Origin: Maribellus luteus | GTDB taxonomy: Bacteria; Bacteroidota; Bacteroidia; Bacteroidales; Prolixibacteraceae | NCBI RefSeq assembly: GCF_003576475.1 | Contig: NZ_QWGR01000004.1 | Location: 62,001 to 126,000 of the forward strand | DNA length: 64,000 nt | Direction: 5' to 3' | Shown here: positions 43,705-52,706 of the stretch, one piece after another | Numbering within the stretch: position 1 is the first letter of the stretch | Layout of the letters: each line of letters opens with the position of its first letter | The notes under the pieces: model-generated | Databases searched by the model: none | What the model saw: only the letters and a program-made list of their open reading frames with translations | What the model was told of the DNA's origin: nothing | Made by a program: the position numbers and the translations under genes

Positions 43705-43737
43705 TATTCACGGGGTGAACTATAGTCGCCGTGAATA
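43705..43737. repeat. REP-like hairpin upstream of the RAYT gene
   Basis: TATTCACGG/CCGTGAATA arms (9 bp) with an inner bulged GA(A)CTATAGTC palindrome. It resembles 42989-43020 in outer TTCAC.../...GTGAA arms and an inner GAC...GTC stem. Confidence 0.65.
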
Positions 43738-43785
43738 TCCAATAAATCAATATTTTCCTTAATTTGGCTTGTCATTTCAGTAATT

Positions 43786-44355
43786 ATGAACACTACGTTT
43801 TTCGAAACATCCGAACAATGGGAAAGCTGGCTGGAGCAAAACCACGACACCGAAACTGAATTGTGGTTGGTATACTTCAAAAAACATACAGGTGTTCCCG
43901 GAATTTCTTACGAAGAATCGGTTCAATCGGCTTTATGCTGGGGCTGGATCGATGGTTTGGTAAAAAAGCTGGATGAAGATCGCTATGCCCGAAAATTTAC
44001 TCCCCGGAAAGAGAACAGTGTTTGGTCGGAATCCAACAAAAAGCGGGTGGCAGCATTGTTAAAAGAAGGGAGAATAAAACCTGTTGGTCTGAAGAAAATC
44101 GAAGCCGCCCAACAAAACGGCAATTGGGACAAAGTAAACACTCCTCCTGAAATAGACCTGACAATTCCGCAGGAACTTAAAGAAGAATTCGAGAAACATA
44201 CAACAGCCGCAGCATATTTTAACGGGCTCAACAAAAGACACCAGAAGGAATACCTTCTCTGGATAAAAACCGCCAAACGACCGGAAACACGCGCAAGACG
44301 CGTAAAAGAATCGATCGAACTTCTGCTGCAAAAAAAGAATCTGGGGTTAAGATAA
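43786..44355 (+). CDS. YdeI/OmpD-associated family protein
   Basis: 189 residues. It shows the family opening FFETSEQWESWLEQNHDTETELWLVYFKK and the core ALCWGWIDGLVKKLDEDRYARKFTPRKENSVWSE (about 45-78), with a C-terminal helical part (WIKTAKRPETRARRVKESIELL). Family members are linked with bacteriocin or peptide tolerance by name, but the biochemistry is unclear. No signal peptide. Single gene, divergent from the RAYT gene across the 43705-43737 hairpin. Confidence 0.85.
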   Translation: MNTTFFETSEQWESWLEQNHDTETELWLVYFKKHTGVPGISYEESVQSALCWGWIDGLVKKLDEDRYARKFTPRKENSVWSESNKKRVAALLKEGRIKPVGLKKIEAAQQNGNWDKVNTPPEIDLTIPQELKEEFEKHTTAAAYFNGLNKRHQKEYLLWIKTAKRPETRARRVKESIELLLQKKNLGLR

Positions 44356-44698
44356 CCACATATAAAACAATCATGATTCTGAGGAATCACCAACAGAAAC
44401 GAAAGTTAAAATGTATGCTCCTATCCGGGATTTGTTTTTAATGTTTAATGCAGAATATCCAATCCGGAATATCCAATTTTCCAGATTTTGTTGGATATTT
44501 TACATTCAAAATTGAGAATTGGATATTTTTTAAGATTGACTTTCAGAAAAAAAGAAAGGTTGGTAGTGTACCAACCTTTTCTCAATCAACCTAAACCTAA
44601 ACTAAACCAAAAACCAAACCACCTCTATGGTGAGTAATTTTTATCAATCTTAGTTATTATGAAACAACCGCTTACCCAAAAAGGTTTAAAGGGTGTTT
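44356..44698. other. 343-bp intergenic region with short repeats
   Basis: No convincing gene. It holds GAATATCCAAT twice (44453-44463 and 44467-44477) and inverted TTGGATATT copies (44491-44499 and 44519-44527 area), forming an AT-rich repeat cluster, then a terminator for the amylase arm at 44555-44579. The cluster may be a decayed repeat element. Confidence 0.6.
44555..44579 (-). terminator. Terminator for the minus-strand maltodextrin operon
   Basis: AAAGGTTGGTA/TACCAACCTTT, 11-bp stem with a 3-nt loop, followed on the minus strand by CTTTTTTTC. It lies about 120 bp past the stop of the GH13 lipoprotein gene. A weaker T run on the plus side may give limited function in that direction. Confidence 0.8.
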
Positions 44699-46561
44699 CT
44701 ATTTTTTTACTTTTAAAATATGCGATTCAAGACCCGGCAAAACGAGGTCAATATAGCCTTGCCCATTTTTAACCACCAGACGCAAGTCTTCCTTTCCACT
44801 CAGCTGATCCACGAGCGGATAAGTACCATCTTTCAGACGCCATGCGGCCACAGTTTCCGCATCCATTTTTAGCTGAAATGCATGTTCTGCCTCCTCAAAA
44901 TTACTGACCACAATAAGCCGCTCATCACCTTTCCAGCGAACAAACGAAAACAACTTATCGGTGTAACCTTTGGTATTTTCCCGGTTGTAAGAATGAATCT
45001 CTTTGTACGCTCCCAGAAGCGCTTCCGAATGTGCTGAAAAGCTCAGTAAAGTCTTGTAAAAATCGTTTAAATATTTTTCTGAAGGACTTAATTGTCCGCC
45101 ATCAAATTTTCCGTTGTTCATCCAGCGTTGGTGGGCCGGAACTCCGCAGTAATCAAAAATCGACGTTCGCGATTCGTCGCCAAAGCCCATATCTCCGTCA
45201 CCCCGTTCGCCAACATTTTGCCCAAAATACAGCATGGTTGGAGAAGTGCTCATGCAGGTGGATACAACCATTGCCGGTTTTCCTTTTTCCGCTTTCCCGG
45301 CAAAAGGGGCACTGGCAATACGCTGTTCATCGTGGTTTTCCAGGAAATGCAACATATGATGCTCGATATCGGCCAGACCATCGTAAATAGCAGGAAGATG
45401 ATCGGTGCTTCCGTGGCCTTGCATAATGTGTTTCAGCGTATCATACAGTTCCACCTTGTCGTACAGATAATCCATTTTCCCCTTGAAAATATAATCGCGG
45501 TACAAAGCCGGATTATAAACCTCGGCCAAAAGAAAAGCCTCCTTGTTTTTCATTTTGATGGCTGAGTTCATGTAACTCCAAAACTCAACCGGCACCATCT
45601 CAGCCATGTCGTAACGAAAACCATCTACGCCTTTATCGAGCCAAAACAGCGCAATATCTTTGAATTTCTCCCACGAATCCGCGACGTCCTTGTCTTTCCA
45701 GAATTCAAAATGCTCGCGATAATCCTTTTTATCAAAACCTTCAGGCAGAAGTTCAAAATCGTAGCTTCCATCCGGACGAACTCCGTAATTTACTTTTACG
45801 GTTTCGTACCAGTCGTAAAAATCGGGCTGAGCTTTTCGCGAACCGTTACCCGTCCATTTAGCCGGGTATTCATCAAACTTACCGTCTACCAGCGGGTGCT
45901 TTTCGCCACCCAAAGGCAAATAGCCATTTTTACTTTCGGGCACCTTAAAAGCTTCGCCCGGGATGTAGTAAAAATTGTTATCCCGTGCATATTCCACCGA
46001 AGTATCATCCTTCTCGCCAAAATCAGCCACACCTTCCGGCCTCGAAATCGACTGGTAGTTCCGAGCAACATGATTGGGAACAATATCTATGATCACTTTC
46101 ATCCCGTGCTGATGTGTACGGTAGATAAGCGCTTCAAATTCTTCCATTCGTTTGGCCGGATCAACCGCCAGATCGGGGTCCACATTGTAGTAGTCTTTGA
46201 TCGCATAAGGCGAACCGCCCCGGCCTTTTACCACATCCGGATCGTCGTTCGAGATGCCGTAAGCGGTGTAATCGCGAATCACATCGTGATGCGGAACGCC
46301 GGTATACCAGATATGGGTTACTCCCATCGATTTGATCTCGTCGAGCGCACGGTCGGTAAAATCGTTGAATTTACCAACCCCGTTCTCTTCCATCGTTCCC
46401 CACGGTTTATTGGTGGTGTTTGTATTTCCAAACAAGCGGGTAAAAACCTGGTAAACCACCTGTTTCCCCTTAGGAGCCGCCGGCTGATCTGTTTCTTGCT
46501 TTTGAGGAGATTGGCAGGCAGAGAACGCCCAAAAAATAAGTAGGATGGATAGTTTCTTCAT
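44699..46561 (-). CDS. GH13 alpha-amylase family lipoprotein
   Basis: 620 residues from ATG 46561, which gives a lipoprotein signal (LLIFWAFSACQSPQ, Cys about 16); an in-frame extension to 46648 overlaps the previous gene and lacks a signal. The TIM barrel shows region I IDIVPNHVARN, region II GVDGFRYDMAEMVP (catalytic Asp), region III FLLAEVYNP (catalytic Glu) and region IV LENHDEQR (Asp). It should split malto-oligosaccharides at the cell envelope; as a lipoprotein it may be surface or periplasmic. Last gene of the minus-strand arm, 83 bp after the SusA-like gene. Confidence 0.9.
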   Translation of the reverse strand: MKKLSILLIFWAFSACQSPQKQETDQPAAPKGKQVVYQVFTRLFGNTNTTNKPWGTMEENGVGKFNDFTDRALDEIKSMGVTHIWYTGVPHHDVIRDYTAYGISNDDPDVVKGRGGSPYAIKDYYNVDPDLAVDPAKRMEEFEALIYRTHQHGMKVIIDIVPNHVARNYQSISRPEGVADFGEKDDTSVEYARDNNFYYIPGEAFKVPESKNGYLPLGGEKHPLVDGKFDEYPAKWTGNGSRKAQPDFYDWYETVKVNYGVRPDGSYDFELLPEGFDKKDYREHFEFWKDKDVADSWEKFKDIALFWLDKGVDGFRYDMAEMVPVEFWSYMNSAIKMKNKEAFLLAEVYNPALYRDYIFKGKMDYLYDKVELYDTLKHIMQGHGSTDHLPAIYDGLADIEHHMLHFLENHDEQRIASAPFAGKAEKGKPAMVVSTCMSTSPTMLYFGQNVGERGDGDMGFGDESRTSIFDYCGVPAHQRWMNNGKFDGGQLSPSEKYLNDFYKTLLSFSAHSEALLGAYKEIHSYNRENTKGYTDKLFSFVRWKGDERLIVVSNFEEAEHAFQLKMDAETVAAWRLKDGTYPLVDQLSGKEDLRLVVKNGQGYIDLVLPGLESHILKVKK

Positions 46562-46644
46562 AATAATGGAACGCTGATGAAGCAGATATAACTGACAACA
46601 CAAATTACAACGGCGAAAACTTGTGTTATCAGTGTTCTTATTTG

Positions 46645-48486
46645 TCATCTTTTCAATTCAACAATAACCGCCGATTTTGCCGGAACAGTTACTTTACTGA
46701 TATCTGAAATTTCCTTGCCGCTTATAATTTCTTTTCCTGAAGTATAACCATTTGTCACTTCTTTAAAGCGATCCGTAGCAATCGCTTTCTCTTCTGCATT
46801 TTTATTCAGAATGACCATCACCGCTTCGTTATCAGTATAACGGAAATAGGTATAAGTCCCGTTTTCAGGAATAAAATGCAGCAGTTTCCCGTCGTGAATC
46901 ACATTGGCCGATTTGCGCCAGTTCTGAATGTTTGCCACGTATTTTTGCATGTCTTTGGCTGCATCGCTCAATCCTTCGCCGGTAAATGCATTAACCTTGT
47001 CGCCTTCCCAGCCACCGGGAAAATCAGCGCGGATATCGCCGTGCTCGCTTCCATCGTGTCGCATCAGTATTTCGGTTCCGTAATAAATCTGCGGAATTCC
47101 ACGTGTGGTTAGAAAGAAAGCCACTCCCATTTTCAGCAGGTCGGCATCTTCTCCCACCTGCACATAAAAGCGCGACATATCGTGATTATCCGGAAAAATC
47201 GTCAGGTGAAACGGATCGGGATACAGAAAGTCGTTTGATAAAGCTTCGTAAACCTGGATTAACCCCGTATCCCAGGTTTCATCGTTTTTCAGACCACTGG
47301 CAACTGCACTCTGCAACGGAAAATCCATCATACTGGGCGCATGGTTTTTATATCCATCCTGGTTGTATTTCCCTTTTTGCCAGTAAGAAACAATGGCCGG
47401 ATTCACACTCCATTCTTCACCAACGATATTAAAATTGGGATATTCTTCGAGCATTTCTTTGGTCCATTCGCTCATCATGTTTTTATCAGGATAAGGCCAG
47501 GTGTCTTGCCGGATGCCTTCCAGTCCCACATATTCTGTCCACCAAATGCTGTTTTGAATCAGGTACCGGGCAACAAAAGGATTCCGCTGGTTCAGGTCGG
47601 GCATGGCGGAAACAAACCATCCGTCAACCAGGGCGCTAATGTCAGCCTTCGAAGCATGTGGATCTTCGTGTACAGTCCGCCGGTGGTTGGTGATTTTCAT
47701 TTCCGGGTAATTGTTGATCCAGTCTTTCATGGGCATATCGTGCATCCACCAGTGTTCCGAGCCGCAATGATTAAAAATCATGTCCATAATGAGCTTCATT
47801 CCCCGTTTGTCGAGCTCCTCATTTAATTCGCGGTATTCGTCGTTGCTGCCAAAGCGCGCATCTACCTTGTAAAAATCGGTTGTTGCATAACCGTGATAGG
47901 ATGACTCGGGCATATCGTTTTCCAGCACCGGATTCAGCCAAACAGCGGTATAACCCAGGTTTTGCAGGTAATCGAGCGAGTTGATAATCCCACGAATATC
48001 ACCTCCGTGACGTCCCCATTTATAGCTTCGGTCCAATCCTTCTTTCATACCCGGCACTTCGTCGTTACCCGGGTCTCCGTTCACAAAGCGGTCGGGAGTA
48101 ATCAGGCAGATCACATCCGAAGAGTTAAATCCGGTACGGTTTGCTGAGTTTGCTTCCCGCTCCCACAACTCGTAGGAATAAGTGGCCACCAGCTTCTTCC
48201 CTTTTTTGAACTCTATGTTGAATTTTCCGGGTTCAACATTGCTTGCCAGCTTCAAATCTACAAACAGGTAATTTGGGTTTTCAACCTTGGTTACCGACTC
48301 CAACTCAACGCCCGGGTAACTTAGTGTTACGTCGGTTTGTGAAATATTTTCCCCGTGAATCAGCAGTTGAAGATGTGTTGTTTTCATTCCCACCCACCAG
48401 TTGGGCGGCTCTACGCGATCTAAATTCTGGGCACTGGCAACAAGTGCCAGCAATGATAAACAGAATGTTATAAATGGTTTCATCAT
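46645..48486 (-). CDS. susA: Periplasmic GH13 neopullulanase/cyclomaltodextrinase (SusA-like)
   Basis: 613 residues with a Sec signal peptide (about 1-19, ALVASAQ). An N-terminal beta domain (about 22-125, WWVGMKTTHLQLLIHGENI) is the cyclomaltodextrinase-type module, then the GH13 barrel: region I DMIFNHCGSEHW, region II GIRQDTWPYPD, region III NIVGEEWSVNP, region IV FPDNHDMSRFY, followed by the C-domain. This matches SusA of Bacteroides, which degrades imported malto-oligosaccharides in the periplasm. It is third in the transporter-phosphorylase-amylase arm. Confidence 0.88.
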   Translation of the reverse strand: MMKPFITFCLSLLALVASAQNLDRVEPPNWWVGMKTTHLQLLIHGENISQTDVTLSYPGVELESVTKVENPNYLFVDLKLASNVEPGKFNIEFKKGKKLVATYSYELWEREANSANRTGFNSSDVICLITPDRFVNGDPGNDEVPGMKEGLDRSYKWGRHGGDIRGIINSLDYLQNLGYTAVWLNPVLENDMPESSYHGYATTDFYKVDARFGSNDEYRELNEELDKRGMKLIMDMIFNHCGSEHWWMHDMPMKDWINNYPEMKITNHRRTVHEDPHASKADISALVDGWFVSAMPDLNQRNPFVARYLIQNSIWWTEYVGLEGIRQDTWPYPDKNMMSEWTKEMLEEYPNFNIVGEEWSVNPAIVSYWQKGKYNQDGYKNHAPSMMDFPLQSAVASGLKNDETWDTGLIQVYEALSNDFLYPDPFHLTIFPDNHDMSRFYVQVGEDADLLKMGVAFFLTTRGIPQIYYGTEILMRHDGSEHGDIRADFPGGWEGDKVNAFTGEGLSDAAKDMQKYVANIQNWRKSANVIHDGKLLHFIPENGTYTYFRYTDNEAVMVILNKNAEEKAIATDRFKEVTNGYTSGKEIISGKEISDISKVTVPAKSAVIVELKR

Positions 48487-48565
48487 GACGATTTTATGAA
48501 TTTATCCGAGCCTTACCAGCTCTTCTTTTATATTTTTTGAAAGAACATTTGTGCTGTTCTTATGC

Positions 48566-50875
48566 TTACTTTTTAAACGCAGTTTCAGTTTTCCCTTTTA
48601 TCAGCGATTCGTTTTCCCAAACCGTTACCGGCACATCCACATCCGAATGATTGATGACCGTAAAAAGATCCCGGTTCTTTTTCACCTCAAGATGAGCGCC
48701 TCCAAAGTTGACCCGAAAGCTGTAGGCATTCCATTTTTCAGGCAGAAATGGGCGGAAAGTGAGCTTCCCGGCTTTCACACGCATTCCTCCAAGCCCCATC
48801 ACAAAAGCCATCCAGGTTCCTCCCATGCTGGTGATGTGCAACCCGTCTTCGGTGTCGTTGTTGTAATCATCCAGATCAAGTCGGGCAGTGCGCAGGTACA
48901 TTTCGTACGACTTTTCGCTGTACCCGATTCGCGCCGCCAGAATGGAATGCACACAAGGCGAAAGCGAAGATTCATGAACCGTTAATGGCTCATAAAAGTC
49001 GAAATGCCGACGTAATTCTTCCTCGCTAAAATTCTCCTGAAACAGGTACAAACTCTGAAGCGTATCGGCTTGCTTTATGTACGGCGCCCTTAAAATGCGG
49101 TCCCACGACCATTTTTGGTTGATCGGCCGGTCTTTGGGCGAAAGTTCCGAAACCGGGGTGAGGTCTTTGTCCAGAAATCCGTCTTGCTGCAGGTAAATCC
49201 CCCGTTTTTCATCGCGCGGAAAATACATGTTCTGAATAATATCAGCCCAGCGTTCTGTTTCCTGAAGTTCATTGAATTTCCATTTCTGAATCAGCTCTTC
49301 AAACAAATACGGGTGTTCCGTTTTCAGGTATTCAATAACTTCCAGTGTATATTTTAAGGTCCACACAGCAATGTAGTTTGTGTGGAAATTGTTGTTCACG
49401 TTGTTCTCGTATTCGTTGGGGCCGGTCACTCCCAGCATTACATATTTCTGCTTGTCTTGCGACCAGTTAACGCGCTGGCTCCAAAACCGGCTGATTCCAA
49501 GCAATACCTCAAAGCCCTGGGGTGCCAGGTATTCCTTGTCGCCCGTGTAGTTCACATAATCGTAAACAGCGTAGGCAATAGCGCCATTCCGGTGAATTTC
49601 TTCAAAAGTAATTTCCCATTCGTTGTGGCATTCTTCGCCGTTAATGGTTACCATCGGGTAAAGCGCAGCACCGGACGTAAAACCGAGTTTCTCTGCATTT
49701 TCAATGGCTTTCTGCAGGTGTTTATGCCGGTAAATCAACAGGTTCCTCGACACAATCTGCGAAGCTGTACTCAGGTAAAACGGGAGACAATAGGCCTCAG
49801 TATCCCAATAAGTTACACCGCCGTATTTTTCGCCGGTAAATCCTTTCGGGCCGATGTTCAACCGTTCATCTTCACCCGAATACGTTTGATTCAGCTGAAA
49901 AATATTAAAGCGAATTCCCTGCTGGGCAGCCACGTCTCCTTCAATGCGAATATCGCTGGTTTCCCATTTCCCGAGCCAGTGGTTTTTGTGGCTTTCGAAC
50001 AGCACATCAAATCCGGCGGATGCCGCCAACTCAATCGCTTCCTTTGCTTTGCGCACCAACTGCTCTTTTGAATAATACAGTGACGAAACCGTTGATGAAA
50101 GCTTTTCAACCACCAGCTCATCACCCTTATTTACCGCCACTTTCTGAGTGGCTTCTACATATTTTTCCTTGTTTTTATAAGTAATTTCGGTGTTTACCTT
50201 CTTTCCGTTTTGAGTTAGCTCGAACCACATTCCGGTACATACGTGAAATTCCGTTTTGAGCGTTTCAACGGTTAGGTAACCTTCCTGACCACCAATAGCG
50301 CGGGAAACTTCCACCCAAAATTTTTCATCGTAGTTCGAATCTTCGTTCTCCACATCACCATCCAGGTAAGGCGAAAATTCAATCTCGCCCGAAAAATTCA
50401 ATGCTTTTACTGAATAGCGGATCGCCCCAATCTCTGTGGCATTGATGCTTACAAAACGATGCGAACTCACTTCTACCTGGTTCCCGTTTTTTAGTTCAGC
50501 AACAAAGCGGCGCGAGAGCAAACCATGTTGCATATCGAGCTCGCGGACAAACGAAAGCACCTTCGCTTTAGCCAGGTCCAGTTCTTCGCCATTAATCCGA
50601 ACATTAATTCCAATCCAGTTCGTGGAGTTAATGATTTTGGCAAAATATTCCGGATAGCCGTTTTTCCACCAACCCACGCGGGTCTTGTCCGGATAATAGA
50701 TTCCGGCCACATACGTTCCGTTCAGCGAATCGCCCGAGTACTTTTCCTCGAAATTGGCACGCTGCCCCATTTTCCCGTTTCCAATACTGAAAAGACTTTC
50801 AGAAATACGGTTGAAAGCAGGATTGAACCCTTCTTCTATAATTTTCCATTCGTGATGGATTATGTACTCCTTCAT
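48566..50875 (-). CDS. GH65 maltose (or kojibiose-type) phosphorylase
   Basis: 769 residues, standard for GH65. N-terminal super-sandwich, linker helices and the alpha6/alpha6 barrel; catalytic Glu in the HNEWEITFEEIHRNGA segment (about 415-430), with the phosphate-site Ser pair near HESSLSPCVHS. By inverting phosphorolysis it releases beta-glucose 1-phosphate and glucose from a disaccharide, most likely maltose given the neighbours (MFS transporter, GH13 enzymes). There is no signal peptide, so it acts in the cytoplasm. The partner beta-phosphoglucomutase normally next to it is missing; see 10646-11413. Confidence 0.9.
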   Translation of the reverse strand: MKEYIIHHEWKIIEEGFNPAFNRISESLFSIGNGKMGQRANFEEKYSGDSLNGTYVAGIYYPDKTRVGWWKNGYPEYFAKIINSTNWIGINVRINGEELDLAKAKVLSFVRELDMQHGLLSRRFVAELKNGNQVEVSSHRFVSINATEIGAIRYSVKALNFSGEIEFSPYLDGDVENEDSNYDEKFWVEVSRAIGGQEGYLTVETLKTEFHVCTGMWFELTQNGKKVNTEITYKNKEKYVEATQKVAVNKGDELVVEKLSSTVSSLYYSKEQLVRKAKEAIELAASAGFDVLFESHKNHWLGKWETSDIRIEGDVAAQQGIRFNIFQLNQTYSGEDERLNIGPKGFTGEKYGGVTYWDTEAYCLPFYLSTASQIVSRNLLIYRHKHLQKAIENAEKLGFTSGAALYPMVTINGEECHNEWEITFEEIHRNGAIAYAVYDYVNYTGDKEYLAPQGFEVLLGISRFWSQRVNWSQDKQKYVMLGVTGPNEYENNVNNNFHTNYIAVWTLKYTLEVIEYLKTEHPYLFEELIQKWKFNELQETERWADIIQNMYFPRDEKRGIYLQQDGFLDKDLTPVSELSPKDRPINQKWSWDRILRAPYIKQADTLQSLYLFQENFSEEELRRHFDFYEPLTVHESSLSPCVHSILAARIGYSEKSYEMYLRTARLDLDDYNNDTEDGLHITSMGGTWMAFVMGLGGMRVKAGKLTFRPFLPEKWNAYSFRVNFGGAHLEVKKNRDLFTVINHSDVDVPVTVWENESLIKGKTETAFKK

Positions 50876-50884
50876 TGTTTCTTT

Positions 50885-52405
50885 CTAATAAGTTTGTTTT
50901 TCTGCTGCTACATCTTTCACAAAAAGCACCATTACTGCGGCAACTGCCATAGATACCCCGCCAAAAACCAATGCATAAATGGCTTCTCCGTTGAACAGGT
51001 CCTGTACCATGAATCCGAGAACAGTGGCTGCCAGAATCTGAGGAATAACGATGAAGAAATTGAAGATCCCCATGTAAATTCCCATTTTTTGGGCCGGCAA
51101 AGACCCCGTAAGAATGGCGTAAGGCATGGAAAGAATACTCGCCCAGGCAATACCCACTCCCACCATCGGCAGAATCAGCCAGTTCGGATCTTCTATGAGG
51201 TAAATGGCTGCCAAAGCTATCCCGCCTATCGCCAAACTGATGGCATGCGTAATCTTCCGGCTGGTTAGTTTTGCCAACACCGGAAGCGCAAAAGCAATCA
51301 GTGCGGCCACCCCGTTGTAAACGCCAAAAAGCAGGTTTACCCAATCGGCGCCGTCGTTGTACAGTTTCGACGTAGTGTCGGAGGTGCCATAAACATGACT
51401 CGTGATTCCGGCAGTTGAATAAATCCACAACGAAAAAAGTGCCATCCAGGTAAAGAACTGCACCAGCGCCAGTTGTTTCATCGTGAGTGGCATCCGAAGC
51501 AAGTCGCTAAATATTTCCACCAACGCACTCTCTTCTCCTTTTTTTGACTTCAGCACAACTGCTACCAGCATCAGCACAGCAAAAAGAAGTAAGATACCTC
51601 CCAGGATATAAAGCTCTTCTTTCAGGTGCAAAAAGCGGGTGAGTGCAACAATCAGCAAACCTACCAAACCAAAAGTTCCACCTACTTTTATGAACTGGCT
51701 GCCCGCAACTTCCTTCTCGTGGTACAAGGTTGAAGTTTCTTTGGTTTTCATTTCGTCCGCTTCAAACTCCTTCAGTTTCTCGGGTGAATATTCTTTCGAC
51801 GATACGACTGTCCAGAGAATAGCCGCAAAAAAGACGGCCGCTCCAATGTAAAACGACCACCTCACCGACGGCGGAATAATGCCTTCAGCAGCCGTATTCG
51901 GAATATTTAGCCAGTTGGTCATCACATACGGAAGCAGCGACCCAACCACCGCACCTGTACCGATAAAAAAACTTTGCATTGCAAATCCCATCGTTCGCTG
52001 CTCGTCGGGAAGCATATCCCCCACAAATGCACGAAAAGGTTCCATCGACACGTTGATGGAGGCATCCATGATCCACAGGGTACCCGCAGCCACCCACAAT
52101 GCGGGTGAATTCGGCATTACCAGCAAGGCAAGCGAGGCAAAAATAGCCCCCAAAAGAAAGTACGGGCGCCGACGCCCCAACCGATTCCAGGTTTTATCGC
52201 TTGCATGACCGATCAGCGGTTGAACGATCAAACCGGTTACCGGAGCTGCAATCCATAATATGGGAATGTCTTCAATATTAGCACCCAGCGTTTCGAAGAT
52301 CCGGCTGACGTTGGCATTCTGCAGTGCAAATCCAAACTGAATGCCCAGAAAACCAAAACTCATGTTCCAAATCTGCCAAAAGCTTAACGTAGGTCTTTTA
52401 CTCAT
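50885..52405 (-). CDS. MFS maltose/oligosaccharide transporter (SLC45/GPH-like)
   Basis: 506 residues with 12 transmembrane helices. Sugar:cation symporter features include NMSFGFLGIQFGFALQNANVSRIFE at the start, then GHASDKTWNRLGRRRPYFL (about 64-82) with the D-x-x-GRRRP loop, and the middle loop of about 60 residues (about 200-260). It should bring maltose or short maltodextrins into the cytoplasm for the GH65 enzyme 9 bp downstream. First gene of the minus-strand arm. It has a near-consensus promoter with a LacI-type palindrome upstream. Confidence 0.88.
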   Translation of the reverse strand: MSKRPTLSFWQIWNMSFGFLGIQFGFALQNANVSRIFETLGANIEDIPILWIAAPVTGLIVQPLIGHASDKTWNRLGRRRPYFLLGAIFASLALLVMPNSPALWVAAGTLWIMDASINVSMEPFRAFVGDMLPDEQRTMGFAMQSFFIGTGAVVGSLLPYVMTNWLNIPNTAAEGIIPPSVRWSFYIGAAVFFAAILWTVVSSKEYSPEKLKEFEADEMKTKETSTLYHEKEVAGSQFIKVGGTFGLVGLLIVALTRFLHLKEELYILGGILLLFAVLMLVAVVLKSKKGEESALVEIFSDLLRMPLTMKQLALVQFFTWMALFSLWIYSTAGITSHVYGTSDTTSKLYNDGADWVNLLFGVYNGVAALIAFALPVLAKLTSRKITHAISLAIGGIALAAIYLIEDPNWLILPMVGVGIAWASILSMPYAILTGSLPAQKMGIYMGIFNFFIVIPQILAATVLGFMVQDLFNGEAIYALVFGGVSMAVAAVMVLFVKDVAAEKQTY

Positions 52406-52512
52406 AGCAATTGTCTTTAGTGTAGTTTAGCTGTAAAAATTAAAATGAAAATTACAGCAAATGAACTTTGCCGTTGAAAATGAAATGGGAGTAATCGTTG
52501 ATTTTGCCGAAA

Positions 52513-52545
52513 CAAATATAAAACACAATGTCCTTAATTTCCAAA
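52513..52545 (-). promoter_or_regulatory. Promoter of the transporter/GH65/GH13 arm
   Basis: Minus strand: -33 TTTG (52545-52542), 21 nt spacer, -7 TATATTTG (52520-52513), a near-perfect Bacteroidota promoter. It lies about 108 bp before the transporter ATG. The LacI palindrome is centred about 100 bp upstream of the expected transcription start. Confidence 0.7.
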
Positions 52546-52602
52546 TCGGGATACACCCCAAACACCTTTAAACAGTTAGATTACGGACCAAAACACCCAT
52601 TT

Positions 52603-52612
52603 CAAACGTTTG
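52603..52612. promoter_or_regulatory. LacI-family operator (CAAACGTTTG)
   Basis: A 10-bp perfect palindrome with central CG, the hallmark of LacI-family sites. The same core, extended to 12 bp, occurs at 53974-53985 before susC. The two sites flank the lacI gene and are likely its targets. Confidence 0.7.
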
Positions 52613-52706
52613 CAGAAAATGAAAATATATTCTACAACATATTTTCAGAAATGTCTCCAAAAGATTTCCGCAAAGCAGTTTAAAATGAATTTCAGGAGAA
52701 AATAGC

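Larger units (their letters stand above)
52406..52706. other. 301-bp regulatory gap between lacI and the transporter gene
   Basis: Both neighbours are on the minus strand. The gap holds the transporter promoter (52513-52545) and the CAAACGTTTG palindrome (52603-52612), with no extra gene. No lacI terminator was seen; a weak AT-rich hairpin cannot be excluded. Confidence 0.6.

Noticed and set aside
44453-44532. CRISPR-like repeats
   Set aside because: Short AT-rich direct and inverted copies of ATATCCAAT with irregular spacing; no spacers or cas genes.
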